Positions 39,801-50,860 of a DNA stretch of 50,860 nucleotides are shown here, piece by piece. The notes beneath the pieces were generated by a model that saw only the letters and a program-made list of their open reading frames with translations, was not told where the DNA came from and did not search any database. This DNA is from Candidatus Altimarinota bacterium (lineage in GTDB: Bacteria; Patescibacteriota; Gracilibacteria; Absconditabacterales; Absconditicoccaceae). Made by a program: the position numbers and the translations under genes. Location: the NCBI GenBank assembly GCA_027046965.1, contig JALTWR010000011.1, forward strand, positions 1 to 50,860, given 5' to 3'. How positions within the stretch are numbered: the first letter of the stretch is position 1; each line of letters begins with the position of its first letter.

Positions 39801-42800
39801 ATTTTGAGGGACCGAAAGTTTTAAAACCTGGAGATAGGGTAGAGGTTCATATTGTGTTTAGATGAGCATCACGTCCTGTTGTTTATTATGAAAAGCTGTT
39901 GGGACCATGGGAAGTGCCAACTCAAAATGGACAAATAGATTTTCGTTTTAGTGGAAATATAAAGTGAGATATTCTGCTTGGTAGTGAACATGTCCCTGCA
40001 TGATTTTTGTTTTGATTTAGTGGGCAAGTTGGAAATGGGCAAATTATATACTCGGTTATTTATAAAGGTTGAGTAGGGTACAAAGTAGAAACAGAAAAAG
40101 TTAACAAGGATCCACAGGGAAAATTAAAAAATACTCTACCCAATCTGATATTTTTACCTACAGATGGTTGTCAGAAAAAATATGAATATTGGACAAATGA
40201 AAATAATTTATGAGGAGATACTAGGAGTTATCAAAAAGAATTAATAGATGTAGCTGAATATGAACGTCAAAAACAGCAGGATCAGCAGCAAAGATTACAA
40301 GAGATCCAGCAAAACCTAAGCCTTGAAAGGCTAGATACTTTATTGCCTCCTGAGATAAATAGTTGCGATGGTGATCAAGTAACGGTTGATCAAGTTATAA
40401 GCGAAGATTTACTTTCCTTTTGAGAGAGTTTGTTGAATGGTAAGTGTGGTTGAGGAAGCGAGTGCGGTCTTCCAGTTCCTTTCAATATGGCTTTTTTCTC
40501 ACCAGGAATGTACAATATTTGGGGGCTCCCTATAGCTTTTGATCCAGGGTTGACAGTAACTCCTTGGACTTTCCCTTGGTTTAGGCTGTATCTTTCTCCT
40601 ACCTTAACAATGAACCTTGGAATAGCTGCTTGTTTTGGCCCGTACATGGTAGATATCCCTCCACCGTTTGGTGTGGTGGCCTGAAAATGTTTGGTGACTG
40701 CTATAGACTTGCCTTGTGATAATTCATGAACCCACACATGTTCAGCTGGCACTAATACTAATATCAACAGTAATTTTTCAGATGATGGAATGCCCCCTCA
40801 ACAAGCAATAGGTGGTATGCTGAGATGCAAAAATCCTTTACCAGGGGTAGATACATCTTTAATTTCTCCATTAGTTTTAAGTCAGGGAGGAGAGGGCTCT
40901 TATGTTGGAAATTATGACCAAGTAACCATAAAGGAAGAATTCAATATTACAATGGGAGCAGATGGACTGGCTAGTATCGAATGAATACAATTGCAACCAG
41001 GCTATGATGTTTGAGCATCTATTCAAGATGGTTTGATTGTTGGGCTAGTTGAATCTTTGATTAAGGGATGGTTGGATAAGCAAATAGAGTATATTATTAA
41101 CAACTTTACCCACTTTAGTATCTATGTAATTTTGCCTAAATTAGATGATTTGTGAAAAGGCTTTTCTTCTTTAGATTTTTCGCAACTTGCTAAGGCATTG
41201 AATGATGATGCTGAAACCTTTAATTGACCTGTTAAAGAGGCCTTTGGTGCATCTCAGCGTTTTACGCTTAATCCATTTGGAGAATTACAGAAAATGTTTG
41301 AAAATGTTCCGTTAATAGACATAAAAAAGAAAGATATAAATATACAGTATCCTGATGTTTCTAGTTCTTGATTTGTTGTTTTTGAGGCTCAATTGAATTC
41401 TTGGGCACAGGAGGTTGATTTGAGAATAAAACAGCGAGAAGAGGCTTTAGCTAATCTTGAAAATCTTCCAACAAAGGGGTTGACGACAACAGAACAACAA
41501 CTTAACAAGCAGAGGGAAGCTTTGATAAAAGATGTATTGCAAAAATTAAAACAAAATCAAGAAGTGCTAAAATACAATATTGAAATGATAAAGGCTTACC
41601 AACGTTTGCCATTAAAGTTATATGAGTACAAACATATTATTGATCAAGGGATAGATGCAATATTGTGTGTCTTAGAAGACTTCTTGGGGTCTATAAATCA
41701 ATGGCTAAGCGATAATGCAAATAGATTTGAGGCATGGGTTGATGCAATAGTGTTGGGACTTAATGCTATTGATACCTTTCAGGTGATAATAGACTTTACT
41801 GTTAATTGGAAGTCTAAATGTGGCAAATGTAGGGTAGACAATTATGATTTTCATTCTTTTATTACCTCTTTATTGTCTATAGATTTACCAATCATTCCTA
41901 TCCCTCCATTTAAACTTCCTGATATTTATATAGATTTGTCCAAGATTCAATTAGGAGCAACCATAGTTCTTCCAAACCTTAATTTTAAGCCTTATAAATT
42001 GGAACTGCCAAGATTGCCCACCATCCCTCCTCCTCCAGCAACATACCTTTCTATAGACCCTAAGCTTAAAATAGATATTCCTGTGATGCAAAAATTGCCA
42101 CCGCCTCCTGATTTACCTGAGATTTCTATAGGATTGCCTAAAATAGAATTAAATCTTCCTGTGCTTCCTCCTGCTCCAGAAGTTCCTGATCTGATGCCTT
42201 CACTAAAAGCTATAGTAGATGTAATGGATGTTTTAGGAAATATTGTATTTTGCTTGATCAAATGATGAATTGGTTTAGTAGCAGAGTGGAGCGTTAAGTC
42301 AAGGATAGAGCAACTCACACAAAGAAAGCAGAGATTGTTTCCATTTGACTATTTAAGGGTGAGAATTCCTCAACCACCATTAAAAGGGAAAGATTTATTG
42401 CTGGAAACACAAATTGGATTAGAAATAACGCTAGAGCCATTGTACAACCAGCTCAAAAGTTTTGCTGATTATCGAAATTCTCAACTGGATAGTACTTTAA
42501 GGCAATTTAAAACTCAACTGGAAAGCGTCACAAATCAGATAGATGAGGCACAAATTAATAACATTAATATTAATCTTCAACCTCAACTTGAATTACCTTC
42601 TCCGACACAAGGATATAATTTTATTTCTCCTCAACAAGCATTAAAACATATAGATACTTGGATAGCCACTATAGATAAAGCTTATTCTGTAGCAAACTTA
42701 TCTCAAAGGCAAAAGTTAGACAAAATAAAAAACAGATTAATCTTGTTAAAAAATCTTGAGATTACTCCAAACACAAAAGAGATAGATCAAATAAGTGCTG

Positions 42801-44650
42801 ATCTAAAAAATTATCTTGATTATTACAAAAAGCTTCAATTTCAAAAGATACAAAGAATTCAAACTCAACCATCTAGCTTATCTTTGGTAAATACATCAGA
42901 CATTTGAAACTTAACACTAAAAACTTCTCTTTTTAAAGCCAAACTATCTCCCTCTGTTGCTTTTGCTCAGCAACAATCTTTAAGTGTCCCTCCATCTATT
43001 TCACAGTGAGAGGTTGTGTCTGTAGATGGAGCTTTATGGGACAGATGAGATGATGAAAAATATTATAATGTAATGTGAGACACTAAACTGGCCCAGGAAG
43101 TTTACCAAAATAGGCAATATATCAAAAAAGATATAAACCATGATGGGGTTTTGGATATCTTGCGACGGGACAAAAACACAGCTAATATTAAATTTGGTAA
43201 AAACAATAGCTTTGTGTGATCTAAGGTTGTGAATTTTAACACTCAGTCCTATTTAGCACCTATTAGGCGAAAAGATAAGTTGCAGCAAGGCGTGTTAATC
43301 ATAAATTGACGTAGGTTTGTAATAAATAACAACGTATGAACTTCGCGGCTTAAGACAACCTTTCAAAGTTATAACAACGTCAAGCGGAGGTGGTATAATA
43401 TAGGTTGAGTAGATGAGTATGGATTAACTTTAAAGTTAAGGATTGATGATTTTGTTGACAAATGATATTGGTCTCAAAAATATAATTTAGATAGCCATAA
43501 ATTTAGCATTTCTCAAACAGAGCAGTTGGCTAAAAACATGATATTTGCTGATTTGAATGTTCCCTGGATAGATATTACTGTTGGAGAGCATCACGTGCCT
43601 CAGAGGAAGTGGCGATATGGTAAGGTAGATTATTCAGGAGGGGTATGAACCTATCTTGATGTTGGTGGTAGAAGCTTATTGTGAGATAAAGAACCGCCTG
43701 TTGTATGAGTTATCATCTCTAGGCCAGCAACAGATGAAAAAAGAGTGTGAACTGTTTTCAGGGGATTGATAAATACTCATTATTTGCTGACAATTACAGC
43801 AAATGATAATGTAGAAGTAACCGATCTGGCATTATTGAGTGAAACTGGAGTTATAGTTTCTAAGAGTAGTTGAGAAGACCTAAAAGTCGATTTGTTTTCT
43901 CTTCAACCAATGCAAAAAATATTTATGGTGGTTGCAAAAGATTGGAAATGAAATATTGCAACAGAGAAAATAAGCCTGGTTCTTGATCTTCCACAATTAA
44001 ATATTGATAGTGCGCTAAGCTCTTCTAATATGCTGGATTTGCAAGCACTTTTGTCTCAGGATGTTGATGAAGGAGTTGTGAAATTTCAAGTTTGTACAGA
44101 GGCTTTGAGTGGGAATTGTGTCTGGGAAGACATAAGGAATATCCCGGTTCAGCAACTTTATCTGTTCCCACAAAAGGATGAGGTGAAAGGAAGCATATGA
44201 TTTGATGGATGGATTAAAATAATCACATCAGATGGTCAGCAAATTGCTATGATAAATTTAAAAACACTGGAGGTTAAAAAATTATTGCCAGAGGTTAAGA
44301 CGGGCGTGAATTTTAAAAATTGACTAGCTCAACTGCATGTACAATATCAAGGTAAAATTATATATGAAATACCATTGGTTGGGAAAAGATTACAAGATGT
44401 TAAGGTTCTCTCTCCGCTTTATATGCTCAAAGAGCTTCCTCAGGGCTATTGTGTGGTACAATGATTAGATAATGAATGTAGGGCTTTGTTAAATTATTCT
44501 TGAAGTCTATTTGTTAGAGAGCCTTATAATGATTTGTGGCAATGAACTTATGGTTGGGATGATGAAACGGTTAAAATTACTGTTGAAGATGAGCAAAAGA
44601 GAGGAATAATAATTTATAAGTTTAACCCAGGTGTTTTGATATGAGATTAG
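33803..44650 (+). CDS. giant secreted multidomain protein (3615 aa) with Ig-like and FG-GAP repeats
   Basis: One uninterrupted frame of 3616 codons with about 87 UGA=Gly codons; I checked the joins and found no TAA/TAG before 44648. Order of parts: N-terminal signal/anchor (residues ~6-30). A region to ~200 with GIVLIGELPLPVV and AEIWHGRI, faintly like the core of C25 (gingipain-type) peptidases but with no visible catalytic His-Gly. Ig/invasin-like domains (~1103-1180, ~1313-1390). FG-GAP calcium repeats (~1695-1835) with DFNNDGLDD, DGDGFED twice, the DGDG glycines being UGA. A hydrophobic stretch (~2229-2295), coiled coil (~2531-2613), a proline-rich zone (~2690-2803, RLPTIPPPPATYL), another DINHDGVLDI calcium loop (~3108), and a C-terminal Ig-like domain. 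Heads the operon; likely adhesion or contact. Stop TAG. Confidence 0.88.
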
Positions 44651-45462
44651 GCAAGGTATGGGGAATGTTAGTAATGTTTTTATTGATAATGGGTGCAGTA
44701 AGCGCTCAAAGTGAATGTTTTTTGTTAAACTTTGATTTTTCTGATTGGAAAAAATATGCATCTTCTAGTTTGCAAAAAAATCAAATATTAAAGGAAGCAG
44801 AGCTAAAAAAAGCGTATGATCTGATGAATACTTATTATGCTGATAAGGATTTGTGTGAAGTCAATCAAGATTATATGCCAGATAAGAGCTATCCTAACTC
44901 ACCGTTTTTACTCGATTATTTGCTAAATATTGGTTTTAGAAAATTGGATGCTATAGAATCTCAACTGTATTTTGACTTAGAACCAGATCCAGTAGGTTTG
45001 GAGCGGAGGTCTAAGTTGGAGGATATGCTCAAAAAAAAGGATCCGTCTGTGACTCCTGGAGAGATAAAAAATCTTTATGATATGTATTGGAATGTAGAAA
45101 AGAGAGGCTTATTATTTGAAAGATATCAATTAGTTTGTACAGAAGCCTTTGCCATTTGGCAGGCCCTAGTGGCCCCTCAGAGACCTGATAGTTTTGAAAC
45201 TGAAACACAGTTGATAACTAATGCTTTTGTTCCTCGTTGTAAGCAGCTGGTTTTAAGGAGAGCACAGCAAGAACAAGCTTTTATAGAAGCTCAAATGCAA
45301 CAACAATGAGAATATGTGATAAATGAGCAAGTAGAAAGATACTTAGTAGAATATTTTGATCAACAAAGATTAGAAGAGCTTTTAAAAAAAGTTCACAAAA
45401 TTGTTGGAATATGGTGATATATTGTAAGAGTTGTGAAATGAACTTTATCTTGTAACTGATAA
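44641..45462 (+). CDS. exported protein of unknown family 1
   Basis: A 273-residue protein with a signal peptide (MRLGKVWGMLVMFLLIMGAV, cleaved near SAQ), then SECFLLNFDFSDWKKY. The rest is mostly helical with Cys residues (DLCEVNQ, LVCTEAF, PRCKQLV) that could pair outside the cell. A hydrophobic stretch (HKIVGIWGYIVRVVKG) is near the C-terminus. It overlaps the end of the giant gene by 10 nt, so their translation is probably coupled. It ends UGA-UAA. The mature start S-E-C is shared with the next protein, suggesting related partners. Confidence 0.78.
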
Positions 45463-45463
45463 A

Positions 45464-46825
45464 ATGTTGGCAAGGATCTTCTGGTGAGTGATTATTGTGA
45501 TAAGTGGCTTGATATCTTTGGGGTTGGCCCAAAGTGAATGTGCTGTGTGTGAAAACGCCCCATTTTTGGATAAATATTTTTCAAAATCTCAAAGAGCTGT
45601 GGATGAGATAAATTCTCAACTTAGAAGATATCCATTAGTTGCTTGGGAGAAGCCTAGGGCCGTAGAAAATCTTTTGTTCCCCGTTAAATATTCCTTTTCT
45701 AAACTTATGTGAGTTTTGGAGTGATGGAATATATATTTGGACTCTTCGAAAGTAATTTTTAGAGACATTAAAATTTTTGACAAAATAGATCAGGCAATAA
45801 GGTCAGGTGAGTTCAATATTTTAGGAACAAATGTTGTGTGGAACAAGGTACCAAAAGAGTTTTTGAATAAGTTTTTAGCAGGTTATCAAACTTTGGGAGT
45901 GATTAAAATTGAATACATCGGCTCTACAACCAACTGGGAAGATTTGTTCAATATGCTTTGGGCAATAAATTTTATAAATAGACATTATCGGGCAAAATCT
46001 GCTTTAGGAGAAGGTTATCAACCTATTTTAAGTGGTCAAGACTTAATAAACTTATTTAATCGAGCCTTGGGCGGGAAAATAAAGATATCTTTGTATCAAG
46101 CTAATATAAAACAACTTCAAGATGAATATAAATGCTTTGTCGAAGAGTATGGAGTTTGTGAAAAAAGTGCAAATGATCAAGACATACTACAGAGGGTTAA
46201 AAAAATTGTTGATTCCTTTTCAAAGCAGGGAGCTGGGACTATTGAAAAGTTTACAACTTCTTTCAATAGGTTAAAAGAAGCTTTACAAAAATTTGATTCT
46301 ACAGGGGGATTTTGGCACAGAAATTGGGTAACTTTAAATGCAAAACTAAAGGCAGATGGTGTTTCTTTGGTTGATCATAAAGTGATGGGGGGAAAATTAT
46401 TAGGTTTTAGTTGAGCAGAAGTAGCTAGTAAGGTCTTTGAAAAAACTCAACTGGAAAAATTGTTTGGAGATGCAATGGTTAACAATATGCCAGATAATCT
46501 AGATTTGTTAAGGGTGGTATATCTTTCTTGATCTGGTATAGAAGATAGTCTAAAAAGAGCTGAGAAGGAAAAACAGGTGACAATTCACCAGTCTTTAGAG
46601 AAATTGGATTTTGTTTTGAAAAAAGCAATAAAGCAGGATATTGCTATAGGAACCTCTTGGGAGCCACGCATGTATACTATAGAAATAGTAAATATTTCTG
46701 ATCAAATACACAAAGTATTGGAAATAATCGGTTCGAGGGATAAAGAAAATAGTTTGATCTGGCTTTTGGGAAATGCTTGTGAGTTGCAATGTGGGAATTT
46801 AGGAGGAAAGTGTTGGGCAGAATAG
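45464..46825 (+). CDS. exported protein of unknown family 2
   Basis: A 453-residue protein with a signal peptide (MLARIFWGVIIVISGLISLG, then LAQ) and mature start SECAVCENAPFLDKYF. The remainder is helix-rich, with Cys in YKCFVEEYGVCEK and near the C-terminus (LGNACELQCGNLGGKC), the last suggesting a disulfide knot. It starts one base after the preceding stop. Five UGA=Gly codons. I do not recognise the family; a role beside the giant protein is inferred from the operon. Stop TAG. Confidence 0.78.
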
Positions 46826-46848
46826 TTTAATTGTTCAAGATAAGATAG

Positions 46849-47895
46849 ATGAAAAAAGCAATTGTAATCTTGGCTATGATCTGGGTAATAAATCTGACAT
46901 TTGCGGCCTTGCCTTCAAGGCTTGTTTGAGAGGTGATCCAGGCTGATAGCAAAAAGGACCTTATATATAGATTTTGCAGCAGCGTGTTCGAGGAAGGTAA
47001 AACAAATGTTAAAGTCTATGCTTTGGAGCCTTCTTACAGCTTGTTTTTGTTTAATCTCTGTCAGCTAGGCGATTATCCAATAGAAAATTCAGCTGCAAAA
47101 AAGATAGCAAAAAACAGCTTTGAGCCAACCAATAAAAATTGCTACGTAGATAGTTCTTTGGCTAATGAATGTCCTCTAGCTCAAGAGACTGCACAGCTTT
47201 TTAAAGACATTATGGATGAATATTTTAACTTAAAAGAGATCAACATTTTAGGGGTGTGAGATACAGATGTTAGAAAGTCTATAAAAAAATTTTCAAAAAA
47301 ATATTTCCCTGCAGCTAATTGTGATCAGAAATGAAGTTTTTTGCTAGATAATCAAGGAGAAGGTATATGCTATCATCCTCAAACATATGAATATTTAAAG
47401 GAGGTAATTGAAAGTTTAAGTGAGGAGGTGAATAAAACCTATTTTATTGATTGATATAAACTTTTAAGTTCAGAAGACAAGTTTTATGCTCAGGGGTTCT
47501 CAAAGGCGACTCCTCAACTATCAGATGCAGATTGATTTAGGAACATTGTCTGGAATGAATTATATTTTTATTTATTGTGGATGGAATCTTACAAGCAGTG
47601 AATGTTGAACAATGAAAATCTTCTTCCCTTTTTGCCTCCATGAGGCGTTAAATTAAGAGAAAGTATTGTTCAAAAAGAAGTTGTCGTAGCTAACTCTGAG
47701 GTTACTTATGCTATTGATGCACTTCAAAAAGCTTTTGATATGCTCAAGCAGATACAAAAAACCTTTCCTATTCATGTATGACTCAAGATTTATTTAGAAG
47801 ACTTGAAAAAGTTTAGAGACAATTTGGCAAAAGTATATACTCCTTTACATCAGCTTTACTACAAAATAAGGAATGTTCAAAATATTCAAAGGTAG
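46849..47895 (+). CDS. exported protein of unknown family 3
   Basis: A 348-residue protein with a signal peptide (MKKAIVILAMIWVINLTFAA). Cys residues in YRFCSSVFEEG, LCQLGDYP, NCYVDSS and NECPLAQ occur in pairs typical of exported proteins. The C-terminal third is helical (YAIDALQKAFDMLKQIQKTF). UGA codons supply about eight glycines. Its last 23 nt overlap the next gene. No family recognised. Stop TAG. Confidence 0.77.
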
Positions 47896-49126
47896 CCTGC
47901 TTGGATTAGTACTGATATTGCTTACAGGTGTTGGAGCCCATGCTTCTGAGGTATTGGCTCCACTGCTGAAGGTCAAGTATGATTACTTGCAGAAAATGTC
48001 TATGGAAGATAAGCCTCCTGTAATTGACAATATTTTTTCTAATAGTTTTGAGCAAGTACAAAATTTATCCTTAGGTAGTGCTTTTTTTGCTGCTCAAAGG
48101 ACAGCAGAAAGTTTAGCGTGTGATTTGACTCCAGATGAGATTTTAAAAATTGTCGCAGTTTTACCATATGGAGATTTTATAAAGGATTATTTTTTTCAAA
48201 AAGGGTGAACATATGAGACGATAAGTAATGATATCCCAGCAATATGTTATAAACGGGCAAAATGTAAAAATCCAGAAGTGTGATTTGATGTAAGAGTCAT
48301 CGACCCTTGTCAAAAAGAAGTTTTGAATACTTTTAAGGTCTTAAACGAAGTGTACAAACAACAAAAAAATATGGCGTTGGAGCTTAAAAACAAAAATATA
48401 TTTAGTGATGGTGATTTGAGTAATTCTCCTTGGGATCTTTTGGTAGATGTACAAAGCATATCTAAAGTCCTATTTAAAGAGCCTGATGAGCCTTCGCAAG
48501 CATCTTTTGTAAAGAAAAATCCATCTTTTAACTTCCCAAGCTGATGAGAGTGCGATAATATGAATTTAGGGGGTATAGTAGCTTTTAAACTATGCTGGAT
48601 AGAAAGCCAATATAATCCTCCATCAAACGGAAAGACAGTATTGAGTATAGAGGAGATAGTTGATGAACTACTTTCAATACTTGAGGATGCTAAAAGGTCT
48701 GGAGCTTTGATGGAACATACTAAAACAGATGAGTGGTGGGAAACATCATTGCAAGGAGTGAAATTTAAAGATATTTTTAGTATAGATTTTGTGATAGGCG
48801 TAAAGCCGCTTTGGCAACAGAAAGCACCTCAACAAGTGGAAGAAATCAAGCAACAACAAAATCAACAGATATTTCAAAAAGCATTATGATGGGACGGAGA
48901 AGTGGATACATATTTTGAAAAAAATAAATATAATGTGCTAGCACCTTCTACCTTGGAGGTTGTTAGTATTGCTAAGGCCAGATCTTTTAATGAGTCTACA
49001 TATTGGCTTAATCCATGGAGAAGGTGGCTAGGGAGGAATGTAGACTTTTGGACAAATATGGTGGGGTTGTTTGATTTGTTCAATAATTATTCAAATTATT
49101 TTTATCAAAAGTTACAAAGCAGATAA
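47873..49126 (+). CDS. exported protein of unknown family 4
   Basis: A 417-residue protein with a signal peptide (MFKIFKGSLLGLVLILLTGV, then GAHA). Paired Cys (LACDLTPDEI, AICYKRAKCKNPEV, DPCQKE, GECDNMN, KLCWIES) suggest disulfides. The C-terminal part has a Gln-rich helix (QQVEEIKQQQNQQIFQ) and a Trp-rich end (YWLNPWRRWLGRNVDFW). It abuts the metallophosphoesterase (TAA directly followed by ATG). No family recognised. Confidence 0.78.
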
Positions 49127-50275
49127 ATGCTTTTAGTAGGAGATATACATATAGAGAATAGATTTAAAGATAAGCTTTTGAATCAACTTAAAGATAAAAT
49201 TTTATCATCCAAGGAAAAAAATGTGATTTTTTTAGGAGATTATGTATATCATTTTAGTTATGATAGAAGAGCTATTGTAGAGTTGTTCGAGTTGTTTGTG
49301 TTATTGGCTAAAGAGGGCAAAAAGCTATGGATAATGAGTGGTAATCATGATCGAATAGCAGAAAAATTTGTTTTTGAGGAGGCAGCGATTTTTGCTCAGC
49401 TTTCGGGATTTGAACAGATTAGATTTGTATTTGAACCTCAAGTAGCACAAATAGAAGATAAAAAGGTTTTATTTTTGCCTTTTAATCACAAAATTTGGCT
49501 AAATAGGTCAATAGATTTTCTTTCACCATATGCTTCTTTGCACAAAGAGCTACGAGAAAGCGAAAATCAAAATGAAAAAATATCTGCTAAGTTAAATGAG
49601 TGGCTAGCTCAAAATATGAAAGGGGTGGATTATGTTTTTCATCATTTTTACGTTGCTGGCACTAAGTTCCCTGGGCAACAAGCAAAATTTGGCTTTAAAG
49701 ATATAGCTCTGGCTCCTTGGACATTGGACCAATCTTTTAAAATGTTCTCTGGACATCTGCATTGAGCTTTTGGGTACAAAAACTATTTTTGCACATGAAG
49801 TGTGTGGGCTGTTAGTTTTAGTGAAATTAATGAGATTAAGCATATCTGGGAGCTTGTGGGTGGGGAATTGACCGCTATACCTATGGATATTAGGACTATT
49901 ATCCAAACTTCAACAGACCAGATCGCTGTAAAATTTTTGAATGAGTTTTATCAAAGCTGGCAGGAAAACTTTTTGGATGAATGGTCAGTTGTTTTTCCCA
50001 GCGAGATAGCTCTAGATTTTAAAAATATATATTTGTTTTTAGAGGGCAAGGATATTGATGATGTGCCGTCTGAATTGTTTGAAAAGTTTTGAACAGTGAA
50101 ACTTAAAAAGTACAAAATAAATGTTGAAATCCCGCAATTTTCTAATGTTGATTTTGAAAAGATGAAAGTTAGCTTTAGTGCTTGGAAGGAGATGCTCAAA
50201 GATTACCTTAAGCAAAAATATCCATCAGATTGGGAAAAATATATAAGTCAACTAAAAGAGTTAAAAATTCTCTAG
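49127..50275 (+). CDS. calcineurin-like metallophosphoesterase (SbcD/Mre11-like)
   Basis: A 382-residue cytoplasmic enzyme with the full metallophosphoesterase set: MLLVGDIHIENRF (D-x-H), VIFLGDYVYHF (GDxx), MSGNHDRIAEKF (GNHD), YVFHHFYVAGT (H), and FSGHLHGAFGY (GHxH, Gly = UGA). Two dimetal-binding domains of this type occur in DNA nucleases such as SbcD/Mre11 and in nucleotide phosphatases; no SbcC partner is in the window. The long C-terminal extension (about 150 residues) is unlike short phosphatases. Its place directly after four exported proteins is odd and may be hitch-hiking. Stop TAG. Confidence 0.85.
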
Positions 50276-50340
50276 CTGCTTTTTGCAAAATTTCTTGTAG
50301 GAGCTTATAATTAAAATAGTTTATTTTTACAAAGCGGTGA

Positions 50341-50860
50341 ATGAAAAAGCTCAAAAAGCTATTTATTGTAATTTTTGTGATGGCCGGCATTGGTTTGTCT
50401 TTTGCTCAATCCACTGTCTGATCAGATCTTTGAGAAATAGATGTTTTAAAGTTTCTTTCTTATTTGCAGCAAGTGGTATTTTTTATTCTATGGCCTTTTG
50501 TAAGTCTGGCTGGATTAGCTTTGTCCAATAAATTTGTTACAGGTGATGCAGTCGGGCTTTGAGAAGCTATATTTGCTTTTTGGGCATCAATGAAAACCTT
50601 TGCCTTTTTTGTGATAGGTTTCATGTTTGTATGAGGAATTTTGGCTTATATGGTGGGGATAGGGAAGGGAAAAACCTCGCCCAAAGACCTTATTGCCAAA
50701 TTAATTTTAGCTGTAATAGGGATCCCTTTGAGTTATTGGTTGTTTTTGCTTTTGCTTGATCTTTCGACAATATTAACAATTTCAGTAGGAGCATTGCCGC
50801 TTGAAATAGGTAGTGAAACTAATGTAAAAGTTCCTAATGTGGCCCCTCATGTTAAAATTA
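50341..50860 (+). CDS. polytopic membrane protein, possibly VirB6/TrbL-like (cut by window edge)
   Basis: At least 173 residues, running off the right edge. A signal peptide (MKKLKKLFIVIFVMAGIGLS, then FAQ) is followed by three or more membrane segments: VVFFILWPFVSLAGLAL, FAFFVIGFMFVGGILAYMVG and LILAVIGIPLSYWLFLLLLD. The pattern of a secreted N-terminus plus several long hydrophobic segments recalls VirB6/TrbL subunits of type IV secretion systems; that is a guess from topology. UGA codons give four glycines. It follows the metallophosphoesterase after a 65-nt gap. Confidence 0.55.

Noticed and set aside
40390-40767. Minus-strand frame inside the giant gene
   Set aside because: It has no family motif and lies wholly inside the continuous plus-strand frame.
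1-50860. Many apparent frameshifts or pseudogenes (ORFs split by TGA)
   Set aside because: Pieces stay in one frame, the breaks are always TGA, and they sit on conserved glycines. Recoding explains this better than decay.
1-50860. UGA read as tryptophan (code 4) or selenocysteine
   Set aside because: UGA lies where families need Gly, normal TGG codons are used for Trp, and there is no SECIS-like element at each of hundreds of sites.

Overview
ORGANISM. The window is AT-rich bacterial DNA that only makes sense if UGA is read as glycine (translation table 25). That points to the Candidate Phyla Radiation lineages Gracilibacteria (BD1-5/GN02) or Absconditabacteria (SR1); I cannot tell which from this window. 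With the standard code almost every gene breaks into pieces. With UGA=Gly the pieces join in one frame, and the joining glycines fall on invariant family glycines (UvrB Walker A, TyrS DQWGN, MurG GGxTGGH, TrmD YGGG, nucleotidyltransferase LAAGxG, PilT VGEIRD). Every complete gene I closed ends in TAA or TAG, none in TGA. All CDS coordinates below use UGA=Gly.

LAYOUT. 1-4105 (minus): uvrB (cut by the window edge), gmk, tyrS, an unidentified structured RNA with its own promoter and terminator, and a membrane-anchored protein. 4226-7810 (minus): a large SLH-type surface-layer protein. 8086-11178: tRNA-Arg, then surface-polymer genes (GT4 glycosyltransferase, polysaccharide pyruvyl transferase, GT2 glycosyltransferase). 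11083-16397 (minus): comEC, a secreted coiled-coil protein and comM. 16444-20478: murG, rlmH, comF, an AGOG-type 8-oxoguanine glycosylase, a Sua5/YrdC protein, tRNA-Val, tRNA-Thr and tmRNA. 20528-21901 (minus): a membrane-anchored rhodanese-like protein with 21 GDTTLT hexapeptides, each containing a UGA codon. 22069-25379: archaeal-type peroxiredoxin, a deoxyribosyltransferase-like/chorismate mutase fusion, rsmI and a GlmU-like enzyme. 25478-30370: tRNA-Cys, tRNA-Gly, ppa, then a pilus/secretion cluster (two small T4SS-pilin-like proteins, two small soluble proteins, a PilT-type ATPase) and tilS. 30454-33648: DUF177 protein, a BASS-like transporter, trmD, a ferredoxin-NADP reductase-like protein and tRNA-Ser.

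33803-50860 (plus) is the most remarkable part. It is a probable single operon that starts with a 3615-residue secreted protein holding about 87 in-frame UGA codons, Ig-like domains and FG-GAP calcium repeats. Four exported proteins of no recognised family follow, then a metallophosphoesterase and a polytopic membrane protein that may resemble VirB6/TrbL and runs off the window. Genes overlap or abut throughout. I infer a cell-surface or contact apparatus.

HOW IT FITS TOGETHER. The genes suggest a small-genome, surface-attached cell that takes up DNA (ComEC, ComM, ComF, PilT-type ATPase), builds an SLH S-layer on a probably pyruvylated polymer, and exports very large adhesive proteins. Nine candidate sigma70-like promoters are listed; seven have a 16-nt spacer between TTGnnn and the -10 box.
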